DNA of 64,000 nt from Nymphaea colorata (GCF_008831285.2 NC_045145.1:4132723-4196722), one strand, 5' to 3'; shown: positions 23,301 to 35,710, counted from the first letter of the stretch. Translations and numbers: made by a program. Notes: generated by a model from the sequence alone, not told the origin.

Positions 23301-26300
23301 CGGCCGCCGGAAAGAGCGCGAGACGAAACCAGCAAACAATGAGCCCTAGATGAAGAAATCTGGAAGTCGATGGCTCCGGCGGATGAAGTAACTGCAAAAG
23401 TCTGCAATGCCAAACAGACCCGACGGCAACGGAGACGAAAGAGCGGCTGACGGCTTCGGCGGTGGCGGCTCCGGCGAAATACGACTCTGGGGAGGTGGGT
23501 TCGGCGAACGAATGCTGGAATATTCCGCGAGAATAAATCAGGGTTTGAGAACTAGGTTTTGGCGGGAGGGCGGGATATGTAGCGCGGTCATATAACGGTA
23601 AGGTAAATTGGTTAAATCACATACATGTCATATATTACCGGTGACTGATCATCGCCGGTATATATTAAACATAGTTATCATAAATTCACTGATCCATCTT
23701 CAATAATCTCAAATCTAGTTAGTCGGACTGAATGTCTGTGAATGATGAGTCCTTACTTCCATTTTCATGAGTTTTAATTTTTTTTTGGACTATAAACAAT
23801 GGCATGCACAGCAGCAGTGTGAATTGGGAAAGGAGCAAGGAACGAGTCCAGTCAACTCGACTTGTTTTTTAAACAAATCAAGCTCGAGTTTAAATATAAG
23901 CTCAATATGTTAATGAGTTGAGTTGAGTCCGTCGAACTTGGCTCGGCTCTATTTTATTTTTTTTCGTTTAACCCGCTTAATCTCATTTTTTGTTTTATAT
24001 TTTTTTATTTTCCCTCTCTTCAACGCGCCACATGCCACGTTTCTTTTTACTTCATTTTCCCAACATTTTTTTTACTTCATTTTTCATTCATTTTCTCTTT
24101 TCTCACAACACTGATTGCATAATGACCTGCACAAAACCAAAGGAAGAACGAAGGTAGCGTGCCGAGCACGCTGGATAATCGAGCGGTCGAGCCGAGCTCG
24201 AGTTCAAAAGCAAAAGCTAGAGTCGAGTTCGAGCTGATGTTTTGAAGCTCGTGTCGAGCTCGAGCTAACTAAATATGAGTCGAGCCAAGCTCGAGCTAAC
24301 TAAATATGAGTCGAGCCAAGCTCGAGCTGGCCGAACTCGAGCTCGACTCGTATGCAGCCCTAAAAAGGAGGTGACTTCGCCTCTTGTGAAGCGCCTATGA
24401 TGATTATGATTACTTTATCCCTTAAGAATATTTGGGTACAATACTGAACATAATGCGTGGTGAATGTCTGATCACCCTATTGAACCATCTCTGAAAGCAT
24501 ATGATTAATCAGAGGTGTTTAGCTGCATATTTACCCTTCTATTGTCCCTCACAATAAAAAACGAAGCCGCTCCTAGAAGTAGACCATGTGTGTGGAATGT
24601 GTCATAAAGGATGTGTTTTTATGATCCAATCCTCAAAATAAGAATTTGGTTCAGGCATGTGATATATTTCATGACATAAAATTCCTTTACAAAGAGACAA
24701 AGATCTTGGCTCATAGCTGAAGAACTATCATGATGCCTCAAGCTTAGTGAAGAAACTAAAAATAAAAAATACAAACATATGATAGCCTTACCACGTTTAA
24801 CTGTTCATACACCAACAAAAATGGCAGATTCAACAGGGAAATACCTAATTGTCACATGGAGTCATCTGACCCATCTTCAATCGTCTACTCACATGTTCAA
24901 ACACTCACTTTTGTGTCAGCTATTCACCTTTGAGTAATCTGCTCACGCTGACCACAGTTAATCGAGTGCCCAAAATGTTAAGGTAGATGAAGACATGGAT
25001 ACCATTTGAGTAAATCTTATAGCAGACTTGTCAACCCAATGAAGTATTAGACCTCATCCTAAGATCACCAGGCCTCTTAATGCGGCTCGACTACCAAGAG
25101 TTGATAACACCATTGAATAACACCATTGAACATCCTTTTAGCATTGTTTTTAACATTTTGAACAACATAAAGAAAACCAAGAACATCCGAGTGAGTAAGA
25201 CCCACTGATAAAGAAAACCAAGAACCTCCGAGTGAGTAAGAAAATTACGACGCACTGTTTGAAAAAACTTAAACCCATCCATCCCTTTTCCACTTATGTC
25301 TAATTGTCTAGTGAGGACTGACAAGACTATACTTTTGTCTTGGTACCCCATTCTCGAGAGCTAGGGTTTCCATGGGCCTTGGCACCTCCTCAATTTTTTT
25401 TTTAATTTACATGTAAATTTTAAAAAATTAACTTGTTCTGTATAAAAATTTAAAAAAAAAATATTTTGTCCCCAAACAAATGCAGAACTTCAAGAATACA
25501 AAAAAGCTCCATCTGATCATGATTCATGAGTGGCATATTGAGCTCTCCACAAAAGAATTCTTGAAGTGATGTTTGTTTTGTCCAAAACAAAAGGTCAAAA
25601 TATAGTATTAAGCAGGGGCGGCAGGGGCCATGACCCCCCTCACATTTTTTTTGGAAAAATATTGATGTTTTTAAATCTTTTTAATTTAGCCTATCTAAAA
25701 ATTCTGAAAAGTATTATTCGGTCTATGTGCCTTCCAATGAAAATTTAGGAATGTTTGTTGCTATTGACTAAGTACCTTCGTAATATATGCAATTATTGTT
25801 TAATATAAATCCTAAAAATGAAGTTAAACTTATCTGATGAACATTAGACACAAAACAATTATTTTCTCTTAACTAGGGATTTCAACAGTTACGTTGTCCA
25901 TCGAGTCATTTTTCTTATGACAACACTGTGTCAAACTCATTACAGACGATTGCTGAGCTTCATGATCTACCTCCTTGCTGATGGTAGGGCGGGTTTGAAT
26001 GTTCCTTCTATTCTTTAGAGAATGTTGTTAACAGCAACGATGTTGGCATCAATTTGTTGAAGGTATACCTCTTTGTGTTGGCAATTTGATGTAGCCTCAA
26101 TGTTTTGTAACTGCATGATGTATAAAGATTAGGGATAAATGAAAGGTGTCAAAACACAAACACAATGCTTACAACTATCAGAATTCTGGGTTCAGCACCA
26201 ACGTTGCTAGAGTGAGCCTGCACATCCCTAAGTTGCCAAAGGTGTTTGAGAGACTTATTTGCAGTTTTCAAGAACGACAAACAAAGCTGGTTGGGCAGGC

Positions 26301-26897
26301 AGGCGTGTAGAAGGTATGTTGCCTATTCAATTCCTATGGGCATTATACTCTTAGGCTATAAAAGGTGGGATCACCATACTCAAGTTAAAGGGTGTACCGT
26401 ACCATACCTTACCTAGGCCCTGCCTGTGACCTCAGAGGCAGCAGGAATGGAAGTGCAATCTTCTATGGGCAGTGGATTATTAACATTTTGCTTACTTCAA
26501 TGACAAACAAAGGAATTCAGGTCTTCAGTATCACCACCATCTACATGACTAGCCCAACCGGTCATAGTCTCAAACCTTCCTTATTCACCTGCTATCATAG
26601 ATGATCATTCTTAGAACTCCCCAGAATCACAATTGAAATAAATAAAGTGGAAACAAACTTGAGCTCATTCGCTAGTGGCTCAGGCGCTCTGCTTACCCAT
26701 AATAGCCTTGTGCCCTCAGCCATGTTGGTCAAGTGTCTGCCAGTAACTAGCAGTAATCCTGGCCCTCGATGCATGGCTCTCTTCCGCCCGGCATATGCAT
26801 GTCTATGTAGGGAAAATTATCTCTTCATCTATCGAAGAAATGAGAACTCTGCCTCGATAGAGCTCTAGTATCTTCAATAATGACAAAAAAAGTGTTG
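20354..26897. other. Intergenic region with repeat relics
   Basis: No gene is confidently supported. A GC-rich island at about 23270-23560 has, on the minus strand, an open frame without a Met that ends at a good splice donor (TCGCAG|GTAC, near 23256). It could be a leader exon of a minus-strand gene, but I cannot follow it further. Minus-strand frames at 22247-22588 and 22829-23086 have no recognisable domain. Other contents are a GC-rich segment at 20700-21050, a segment with a tRNA-like TTGAACCTCAGACCACTTG at about 22050, the CTCGAG-rich relic at 23840-24362, and truncated hAT-like ends near 25370 and 25614 (GCAGGGGCGGCAGGGGCC). Confidence 0.4.
23840..24362. mobile_element. CTCGAG-rich non-autonomous hAT-like relic
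   Basis: Dense GAGCTCGAG, GTCGAGC and CAACTCGAC motifs flank an AT-rich middle. The right edge reads CGACTCGTATGCAGCCCTA, the reverse complement of a TAGGGCTGCATACGAG-type end typical of plant hAT derivatives. A 31-bp unit is tandemly repeated at 24259-24289 and 24290-24320. The left end is not clear. Confidence 0.5.
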
Positions 26898-28640
26898 CTA
26901 TTCCTTGTTACAGACAAGAATCTGCTCCCTGTAACCAACCCCATTGACCTCAATGGAGCTACACCCTGGCGTTTTCTTCAAATTGCTTCCCTTCATCTTC
27001 TCCCTAATTCTCATGGCATCAGTCCATCTACCGGTACGTGCATAAACATTTGCCAGAAGTACATAGTTGTCGCTGTTGCTTGGCTCCAACACAAGGAGCC
27101 TCTTTGTAGTAATTTCTGCCAGTTCTACATCACCGTGAACAGCACAAGCACTCAACAGTGTACGCCAGAGGACGGGGTCAGGGTCAAAAGGCATCTTCAA
27201 TATGAATTTGTATGCTTCATCAAGCCGTCCAGACCGACTAAGAAGGTCAACCATGCAGCCATAATGCTTCATCTGTGGTGACAGATGATAGACATTCATC
27301 ATCTGTTCAAAGTACCCATAACCTTGATCCACCAATCCCTCGTGGCTGCAGGCAAGTAGAATACCAATGAAAGTCACGTCACTCGGTTGAACGCCTACCC
27401 TTATCATTTCAGGGAAAAGCTGAAGGGCATCGCTTGCACGACCATTCACAGCCAACCCCAAGATGATTGAATTCCACGAAAGGACATCCTTCTGAGGCAT
27501 GTTGTAGAAGACATCAATGGCCATGTCAATGCTTCCACACTTACAATACATGTCTACTAAGGCATTTCCTAAGAAAACGTCGGATTTTACCCTGTTTTGG
27601 TGGATGTAATTGTGAATCCATCTTCCTATATTCAAAGCCCCTAGATGGGCACAAGCCGAAAGGACGCTCACTAATGTTATTTCGTCAGGCTTGATATTTT
27701 CTATCAGCATTTGGCGGAACAGTGCCAGTGCCTCAGAGAACTCACTAGCTTGCGAGTAGCCAGCAATCATGGCTGTCCATGAGACGAGATCCCTTTCAGG
27801 CATCTCATCAAACAATTTTCTTGCAGCTGCTATGTCTCCCGCCTTGGCACAAGCCGTAATCATAGCATTCCAAGACACGTTGTTTCTTTTGGACATCTCA
27901 ACAAACACTTTGTACGCATCATCGACGCAACCACATCGTCCATACATGTCAATGAGGGTGTTACAGAGGAACATGTCTAACTTCACACTGTTCTTCTCTA
28001 TGTACTCCACCACTAACCGAGCTATCCCCCATTCACCAAGATGAGTGCATGCCAAGATCACCTTTCCCATCGTAATCTCGTCAGCAAGTACATTTTGGGA
28101 CTGCATTTCCTGAAACAGTGCCAAAACATCCCGCAAGCAGCCGTTTTGACTGTAGCCAGATATCAAACAGTTCCAAGACACCAAATCCCTCTCAGGCATC
28201 TCATCAAACAACTGGCGTGCATTCCCAATTTTCTTATTTGCAGCATACATATGGATCAAAGCATTTTGCACAAATACATTGGAAGAAAGCCCCATTTTTA
28301 CTATATCTCCATGCATTTTACGTCCTTCTGCAATCTCTTCCAATCGAGAACAAGCTTTGAGCGCAAATGGAAATGTGTAGTTGTCAGGTTGGACGCCCCG
28401 TTGCTTCATTCGCTTGTAGAAACCAATAGCATCTTCAGGCTTACTTCCCTCGGCAGAAGTTCTGATCACGGTGTTCCAGATGAAATAGGATTGGTGCTCA
28501 ACCCGCTCAAAAACCAGGCACGCATATTCCAAGTCACAAGTTGATGGAGTACAAGAAGAGAGCATGTTCAACATTGAAGGGCCATCTCTCTCTAATCCTA
28601 GTACTACAAGGCGTGCGTGGAGCTTCCTCAGAGAGGCCAT
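26898..28640 (-). CDS. Pentatricopeptide repeat protein, PLS class with E-type C-terminus
   Basis: A 580-residue intronless protein. PPR proteins bind organellar RNA one base per repeat; PLS-class members with E motifs commonly act in C-to-U RNA editing or other transcript processing in mitochondria or plastids. The sequence is a run of alternating P, L and S repeats with hallmark segments such as FIWNTVIR, PDNYTFPFALKAC, NVFVQNALIHMYA, ARQLFDEMPERDLVSWNCLISGY, DVFLGNALVDMYCKCG and PSDVTFIGILLACSH. The E region follows (DPVLWRTLLSACAVHGDVELAE, LEPSNSDNYVLLANVYA) and reaches GCSSIEVNG near the end. It then stops after 15 atypical residues, so the E+ and DYW domains are absent. The start is the first ATG after an in-frame TGA about 40 codons' worth of sequence upstream or less. 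No clear transit peptide is visible. Confidence 0.95.
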   Translation of the reverse strand: MASLRKLHARLVVLGLERDGPSMLNMLSSCTPSTCDLEYACLVFERVEHQSYFIWNTVIRTSAEGSKPEDAIGFYKRMKQRGVQPDNYTFPFALKACSRLEEIAEGRKMHGDIVKMGLSSNVFVQNALIHMYAANKKIGNARQLFDEMPERDLVSWNCLISGYSQNGCLRDVLALFQEMQSQNVLADEITMGKVILACTHLGEWGIARLVVEYIEKNSVKLDMFLCNTLIDMYGRCGCVDDAYKVFVEMSKRNNVSWNAMITACAKAGDIAAARKLFDEMPERDLVSWTAMIAGYSQASEFSEALALFRQMLIENIKPDEITLVSVLSACAHLGALNIGRWIHNYIHQNRVKSDVFLGNALVDMYCKCGSIDMAIDVFYNMPQKDVLSWNSIILGLAVNGRASDALQLFPEMIRVGVQPSDVTFIGILLACSHEGLVDQGYGYFEQMMNVYHLSPQMKHYGCMVDLLSRSGRLDEAYKFILKMPFDPDPVLWRTLLSACAVHGDVELAEITTKRLLVLEPSNSDNYVLLANVYARTGRWTDAMRIREKMKGSNLKKTPGCSSIEVNGVGYREQILVCNKE

Positions 28641-29914
28641 CCTGGTGAAGGAGCAACCAGAAAGAGAAGACTTTGATGCCCATCTACCACCTCAATGTCG
28701 CATAGCATGCTTTTGGCCTGCTTCTAGTCACATCTTTGGAGGAGCAACGAATCTCCAACAGAACAGAAGCATCAAATTGGATCGTTCTCCACCTTAAGCA
28801 AATCCATAGTTTCCAGGGATGAACTGCTCGGAACTAAAGTCGAACTCCTTAGCCTTAGTAGTAGCATCTTTGTGAAGTATTTAGCATCAAAAGTGAGTCG
28901 CTGTGGCCGAGAAAAATAACACATAGCAACCTGCATCGTTGAGAACTAACGGATTGGTGTGGTGGCTCTAATGAGTTCTTAGCCTTAGTAATAGCATCGT
29001 CGAGAACTAGCGGATTGGTGTAAAGTCCCATTGCCCGAATGAAATAAGAAATATATAAATATGCAACAATATAAAAAAGATATATTTCTTCTGCCATTCG
29101 TTACATATTAGAGATGCACATAGAAAATAGAAAATAAATGAGAATCTCCCAATAGCATCCATTAGGTTGTGTTTGTTTCATCAAGGGTTTCAAATCCACT
29201 AACTCAAATCTATGGATTTAAGATCGGAACTCTCCCACACCTAAACCTTCCTATTTCCCTAATCTGACCTTAAATTCATTGTTTTTAACATGTCCATGAA
29301 TTTAAAATGAGGGTTTCTCAAAATACACTTCTTTATGGAGTCTTGAATGTTAAATCGAAAGCTATCAAACACAACCTTAGTGACATACACATTTGGATTT
29401 GGTTTGCATCTTCTAGAAGTTTCCTTGGGATTTGGTTTGAATCATGGCTACCGAAGCACACTAAAATTAAAATCAGTAGGCGGACATCCATTGTCGAATA
29501 ATTTTTTTAATATTTTGTAACACTAAAAACTTGTGTCACAAACGGTGCATTCTGTAGCCCAAGACGGTGGCTAATGAACTATTGTCACGGAACCCACTAT
29601 GTATTATTAATGACAGTTTTTAGCATTGCAAAATTCAAAAAAGCATCTGGTTATTAACTTTAGTAGGCTGACTTAAGTTCTTTCAAAAGCATATCAAGAA
29701 TTTTAAGCCTCTAATACCTCTATAGCAGGAGCACAACTAAAAGTTTCTTTCCTTGGGGTAATAAATATGCAGTTAAACAAATTTTCAATTTGCCATGGGG
29801 CAGTGATCTGGTCTCATGGGGCTGTCCTATATAGCTGGACTTAAGTCCACCTAAGTCCAACCATTGAATTAAGATTTGAGAGACTCGCACTGAGACCCTA
29901 TGTATCTTTGCCCT
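28641..29914. other. Intergenic region between the PPR gene and duplication copy A
   Basis: No gene is seen. It contains a short local duplication (CTTAGCCTTAGTA...AGCATC at about 28850 and 28980) and the TTA-flanked MITE at 29165-29376. Homology with copy B begins at about 29915. Confidence 0.5.
29165..29376. mobile_element. PIF/Harbinger-type (Tourist-like) MITE
   Basis: 212 bp with ends GGTTGTGTTTG and CAAACACAACC, an 11-bp perfect inverted repeat. It is flanked by TTA at 29162-29164 and 29377-29379. A 3-bp TTA/TWA target duplication with GG...TGTTTG ends is typical of Tourist-like elements. It has no coding capacity. Confidence 0.7.
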
Positions 29915-30441
29915 ATAATGGTAGCTAATAGCTACTCTTCTGAACTGCAAACGGTGGTATTAGGATACTCTAGTTGATATATGTACCACCAGACCACTCA
30001 GGTCCTGAAGCTGCCTTGGATCTCAGGAGTGAGGGGAGGGGCTTCGGCACCTTCCAAGCATGTCCCCCTTGTAATGGTAAACTAATTAATTTGGAGGTAA
30101 ATTGGGATTTTCATTATCACAATTGCACTGTGAAATAATAGAGGAGTCTATTTCATATCCTCAAACCCTAATATTAAACTAACCTAACCAACGGTTGCCA
30201 ACTACAATCAAAAGGAATTACTTTTACAAGTCCATATGGATTTTTTGAAGTAGAACCACTATGATGGGGTTGTCCCTCCATAATGGAGGATTCTTCTCTA
30301 GCCCTTTAAAATGGAAGTTCATTTGAAATTAGTTATGCAGTGAGTGCTTGTCAGAATTTATCAAGATCATATTTGTGAACAAGGTCAGTGGACTAAAACC
30401 TACATGCATAGAGGCCGTAGTAGGTAGTTAAATATTACTGT

Positions 30442-31113
30442 ACAAGCAAATACGCATATAATTTATATAATAGTTGAAGACTGCCCCAAGGGGCAGTACA
30501 CATGGGCGGGCTCGGGGGCGCGTTGAAGGTGTGTCTCCAGTTTGACACATGGTTATGCCGCTTATACCTTAAGGGGAATGGATCCTATGAGTAAGTTGAA
30601 GCATACAGTGATTTCACTGTCTGGTATCGACGCAGATGTGGACCTTAGAAGTAAAGGGAAGGAGGGGGGCTTCGCCTCTCACATGTTTAGAATTATGAGA
30701 GTTGGTAAAGTATGATTCACATTTATGTTGATAATTGCCCCTTTCTCTGTTGCTCAAACCACGATCATCACCACTACACAAGCAAATACGCATATAATTT
30801 ATATAATAGTTGAAGACTGCCCCAAGGGGCATATACAGTACACATGGGCGGGCTCAGGGGCGCGTTGAAGGTGTGTCTCCAGTTTGACACATGGTTATGC
30901 CGCTTATACCTTAAGGGGAATGGATCCTATGAGTAAGTTGAAGCATACAGTGATTTCACTGTCTGGTATCAATGCAGATGTGGACCTTAGAAGTAAAGTG
31001 AAGGAGGGGGGCTTCGCCTCCCACATGTTTAGAATTATGAGAGTTGGTAAAGTATGATTCACATTTATGTTGATAATTGCCCCTTTCTCTGTTGCTCAAA
31101 CCACGATCATCAC
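30442..31113. repeat. 336-bp tandem duplication inside copy A
   Basis: Two nearly identical units, 30442-30777 and 30778-31113, each starting ACAAGCAAATACGCATATA and containing the palindrome CTGCCCCAAGGGGCA. Copy B has one unit, at about 52385-52710, so the tandem event is specific to copy A or was lost from B. Confidence 0.9.
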
Positions 31114-32320
31114 CACTATAAGGACCCCCACCATGTCCATGCTCATCAAAGGAGGTTGTGGTGGTAGTATATTGGATTGAACTAGCTAAATACGTGTCAA
31201 CTTGATTTAATTTTGTGCATCTGTGACATAGCTAGTTAGCTGATGTTAAATATTCTTGGTATATAAGAATATTAAATAATTTTAGAAATTCTCCCATGCC
31301 CTCAAGCAAGTCAGAACCTTGGAGTTATAAAGGTATGGTCTTACATATTTTATGCAGCATATGGTTTCCACTAAGTAAACATTAAAAAATTGATAAAATT
31401 CATTAGAGTGGTAACATAATTTTCACGATTGATTGGAAGACCTTAAGAGTGAATTGTACAAATTCACTATTAAAGGTTGTGTGTAGCTCCTATGGCACAT
31501 AATGAATAAGGAAAACATTAATCTAAATAGAGCCCATAATTAACCATTTTGATTTTGTGGAGAGTTTGATGACCTTGAATTTTGATTATATAATTAAAAT
31601 TCTGGAATCAAAATTCACCTCAAACTAGAAATCGAATAAAATTTCAATTGTAGTTTCTCTTTGTGTTTGATAGTATGGAATTTTGATTTTAGAATTAAAA
31701 ATGACGTGTTTGATAAAACAAGAGTTAAAAATCTAAAACTGATGAAGTAAGACCTTCATGACATGTGCCCTAAAAAGAGATGAACAAATTTTTAAATTCT
31801 AGAACCGTAATTCCATCCCCTAGGCTAGAACCACAGTTCCAGTTTTTTTATTCAAAGATAAACTTATAATTCCGGAATCAAAATTCTTTGTTTGATAATG
31901 TAATTTTCATTTTATTGAAGAAGAGACTTTTAATTCTACAATTCTACAAATTTGACCTCATCAAACACCCAAGGTGCAAAAGTAATCTTAAAGCTTTGGA
32001 ACGTGTAAGGCTGATTGAGATGCACAAGTCTTCTTTTTTTTCAATTAAGGATAATGAGAAAACCTCCTGAGCATCAAGAACTTTGATAATTTGACCCAGA
32101 CCAGACCAAATTATGATATAAGATCTTTGATCCGATTGATCATCAGGGCAAGATGATCAGGCGACCACCGTAATGATATGTGATATTATGGCTTTTCTGG
32201 AGCAGTATTGAGTTTCATATCTCTTATGTTTTTGGCAATTTGAGGAGAAGCCTCTGCCTCCCAGAAGTCATCGCTTCAGAAGTAGATGTTGAAACTGCCG
32301 CCCCTTTTTCCATGCCCTCG

Positions 32321-32328
32321 GGTCTATA
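32321..32328. repeat. Left target-site duplication of the hAT element
   Basis: GGTCTATA directly precedes the element's CAGGGG end. GTTCTATT at 37490-37497 follows the other end and matches at 6 of 8 positions. The unoccupied site in copy B reads GGTCCATA at 53895-53902. Confidence 0.8.
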
Positions 32329-32390
32329 CAGGGGCGAAGCCAGGATTTTTTTCAGGGGCGGGCCAAACGGTTCAACAAATTATAATATTA

Positions 32391-32431
<41 letters not shown>

Positions 32432-32907
32432 TTTAGATAATATTTGCAAATCACAGTATAGTAAAAGTGAGCATATGTCGTATATAATTGCCCATGTCAT
32501 GAACGTGAAGCGCGACCTGTCCTACGACATATTTAATAATTGTTTGTGTCATTAGCACAAAGCGTGATCTGTCCTCAGCAGATAAGGTGTTCTATTTTTA
32601 TTAAAGTGACGTAAGTGTAGGCAGTGAGCATAAGGTGTACATACAAATATCATAGCTCAAAATATAGCAAACAAATACATTTATAAACCCCAAAATCAAA
32701 ATATGTTACTTACCAAATACATGCAGTTTGTATTCTTTCTATGTAACACAATCAGTTTTTTCTTCTGTTTTTATTGAAAATAGTTACATATCATCATTCA
32801 TTCACTTGCACAATAAAATATAAACAAAAACTACATCATTTATTATTAAAACTAAATAATGACTCAAATAAACATTAACATAAAAATGATGCAACAAAAT
32901 ACTTTAC

Positions 32908-35371
32908 CTATTGCAATTGTGCTCTACAACTTTTCATCTTGTAAAAGGCATCAATAATATCATTGGAATCAAACATTTGAGCAATTTCTTTCTCAATATA
33001 CAAAAGCAAACAATCTACAAAGAATTTATCCTCCATTTTGTTACGCAACCTTGTTTTAATAAGCTTCATAGCAGAGAATGCCCTTTTTGTGGTTGCAGTG
33101 GAGACAGGAAGCGTTAGAATGAGACTAAGCAACCTGTATACATAAGGATATCCTTCACTTTTTCTACTATGTACCATTGCTTGACATACATCTGATAGTG
33201 CACCCAAATTTTGAAAACTTGGATGATGACAAATATCATTCTTATAATGCCTTAACTGATAAGTTAAACTCATAAGAATTGAGTCTAAAAAATCTTCAGG
33301 ATAAAACTTCTCTGCAATAGTGTATGCATCTTGTGCATTAAATGACTCATATTGATCTCTAGGGTCGAATGTCGACATCAAATATAGTATTTTCATTAAA
33401 TCTACTATTCAACTCTACCAGTTGAGAATCAATGGCAGCAATACAAATATCGACATGATAATGATGTCTCACTGTAATAAAATTGCATTCACGACGAGAA
33501 CGTGATCCTCTGACAAAATATTGAGCATCCATATCTAGAATAGGGATATCATGTGTCACACAAATTACTCCCATAGTACCTATAAATGAATTCCAACCAT
33601 TCTCCCTAAGTTTTTGTAGGAACTTTCTTGAATTACAAACCATAGCCATTGCATTTAAAATGTCTTGTCATTGCCTTTGCAATGACTGTTGTCCCAAAAT
33701 TGGTTGTACCAAGTGTAAAATAAATACAAAGTCAAAGGATGTGATCATATCGTAAGCTGAAAGACCTTCACCCCGTATTTGAGATGTTGATCCATTGTTT
33801 CTTAAATTTTTCAATACTACACATGTTGCATTGAACATTTTTATTAAAGTGCACATAGACACAAAATGAGATCCCCATCTAGTTTCACCAGACCGCTGTA
33901 GTGATCCAATTTGATTAAGTATTCTTCCAGTTTCAAGTTCATCTATAGTAATTCTGAATGCAAATTCATTTGCTTGAGCTTCAAGCAATTCGTTGTTACG
34001 TTTACTGCTTGCACTAACAGCATTATTTACATATGTTAACTGTTCAAAAAATTTATGAACATGACTAACTTCTTTTGAAGCTGCAACAAGTGCAAGTTGT
34101 AATCTATGAGCAAAACAATGAACATAATATGCATAAGGACATTCATTGAAAATTAATGTGTGCAATCCATTCAATTCACATCGCATATTACTAGCACCAT
34201 CATATCCTTGACCCCATATATCTTGAATGCTAAGATTATGTTGAGACAACAAAGTAGAAATTACATTCTTCAAAGTAATTGCTGTAGTATCCCTTACATG
34301 CACAACATCTAAAAATCGCTCTTGAACTTGACCTTGCTCATTAACAAATCTAAGAACATAAACCATTTGCTCTCTCTTGGACTCATCTCGAGTTTCATCA
34401 ATAATAATACAATATTTAGCATCACCAATTTCTTCTATAATTTTAGCTCTCACTTTACTTGCAAAAACATGTAAAATTTCTTTATGAACTGTTGGTGATG
34501 TATATTTAGCATTCTTTGGAACATTATCCAAGACAACTTATGCAACTCTATCATTATAACTAGCCAAAATTTTAATGAACTCAATAAAATTACCTTGATT
34601 CATTCAACTTGAACTTTCATCATGGCCTTTAAAAGCACAAGCTTGAAATGCTAACCAATGAACTGCACCTACAGATGCCTTCAATCTGAAACGATTGTTG
34701 TGAACAAGCTCTGAACATTGCTTTTCAATCATTCTATCTATGTGTTTGCTTTGACGACTTAAGTCATTAAATGCACTCACATTCATATTATGGGGTGAAT
34801 TTTGACTTGTCCCTTCATGAATACGAAATGCACATGTTTTCTCACTACCACTCACCCTTTTCCAAACTCTAAATCCTTTAGTAATAAATGGACTGCCATT
34901 TGAATATGGAGTACTGAAAAGATAACACGGCAAACAGTATGCACTATCTGTCTTGGGAGAAGATTCTAACCATGAAAATTTTTGAAACCATGAAGCTTGA
35001 AATTTACAAGGATGATTTGAATGACCTGACACTGGATATCTATGAAGCTTGTGTTGATATGACCCATAATTAATATATGCTCGCTTAACTTCATCTCTCT
35101 CATTTACTGATATCTCCCATATAGGACGTCGCAACCCTAGATCATGCACGATGCTTTCTGCAGTTTCAATTTTTGAATACTTAAAAGGTGGAGAATCCGA
35201 GTCACAAAGACCAAGATCAAGACCTTTCAAACTAGAACAACCAGCATTTTGGTTTTCTCCCTCTTTGTTTTCTCCACCTTGGTTTTCTCCCCTTTGGTTT
35301 CTTTCCTCTTGGTTTTCTTCCTCTTGATCAATAACTTGTTTTTTTTTTAAATAATCTTGAATATTTTTCAT
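32908..35371 (-). pseudogene. hAT transposase with TTF zinc-finger and DUF4371 (ZMYM1-like), broken
   Basis: Transposase of the element above. From the ATG at 35371 comes a Glu/Asn-rich leader, then a TTF-type domain (WFQKFSWLESSPKTDSAYCLPCYLF) and HWLAFQACAFKGHDESSS. The DUF4371/RNase-H-like core follows with acidic motifs IIIDETRDES and GQGYDGASNM, and the hAT dimerisation domain near the C-terminus (LPVSTATTKRAFSAMKLIKTRLRNK). The frame is broken by TGA at 34604-34606, TAA at 34538-34540, TGA at 33668-33670 and a frameshift near 33395. Reading resumes in the expected frame after each stop, so few inactivating changes have accumulated. No functional transposase can come from this copy. Confidence 0.9.
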
Positions 35372-35702
35372 CTTCTTCTCAATAAACTAACATGAAAAAC
35401 CTGAAATTTAAAATAGACAATAAGATTTAAACATTTTAGATATATACAAACCCAATAAACATAGCACAATGCAAGCAACATATGAAGATCTGATGATGCC
35501 AAACAATAAAAAAAATGTGAACATACAAAATTGAAGAACATATTAATGCAAACCTAATCCTTATTCTTCTCTTTATTGCAGCCAATCAATTAGGTTCAAA
35601 TGTCTGGCATTCCATGTCGTTGACATCATATACAACAAAAAGCTTTTAAGCCTGCGTTACCTAAAGACATTATTCCAGCAGTAACATTACTCACTTAACT
35701 AG

Positions 35703-35710
35703 TGTGTGTT

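Noticed and set aside
27467..28797. Plus-strand open frames antisense to the PPR gene
   Set aside because: Antisense shadows of a strongly coding PPR frame.
29940..30000. tRNA-like sequence (TACCACCAGACCACTCAGG) considered as a tRNA gene
   Set aside because: It cannot be folded into a full cloverleaf with an acceptor stem; more likely a remnant of a tRNA-derived repeat, present in both duplication copies.
34604..35371. N-terminal part of the hAT transposase considered as a separate domesticated gene
   Set aside because: The frame continues beyond the stop in the same phase with the expected DUF4371 sequence, so it is one broken transposase, not an independent protein.
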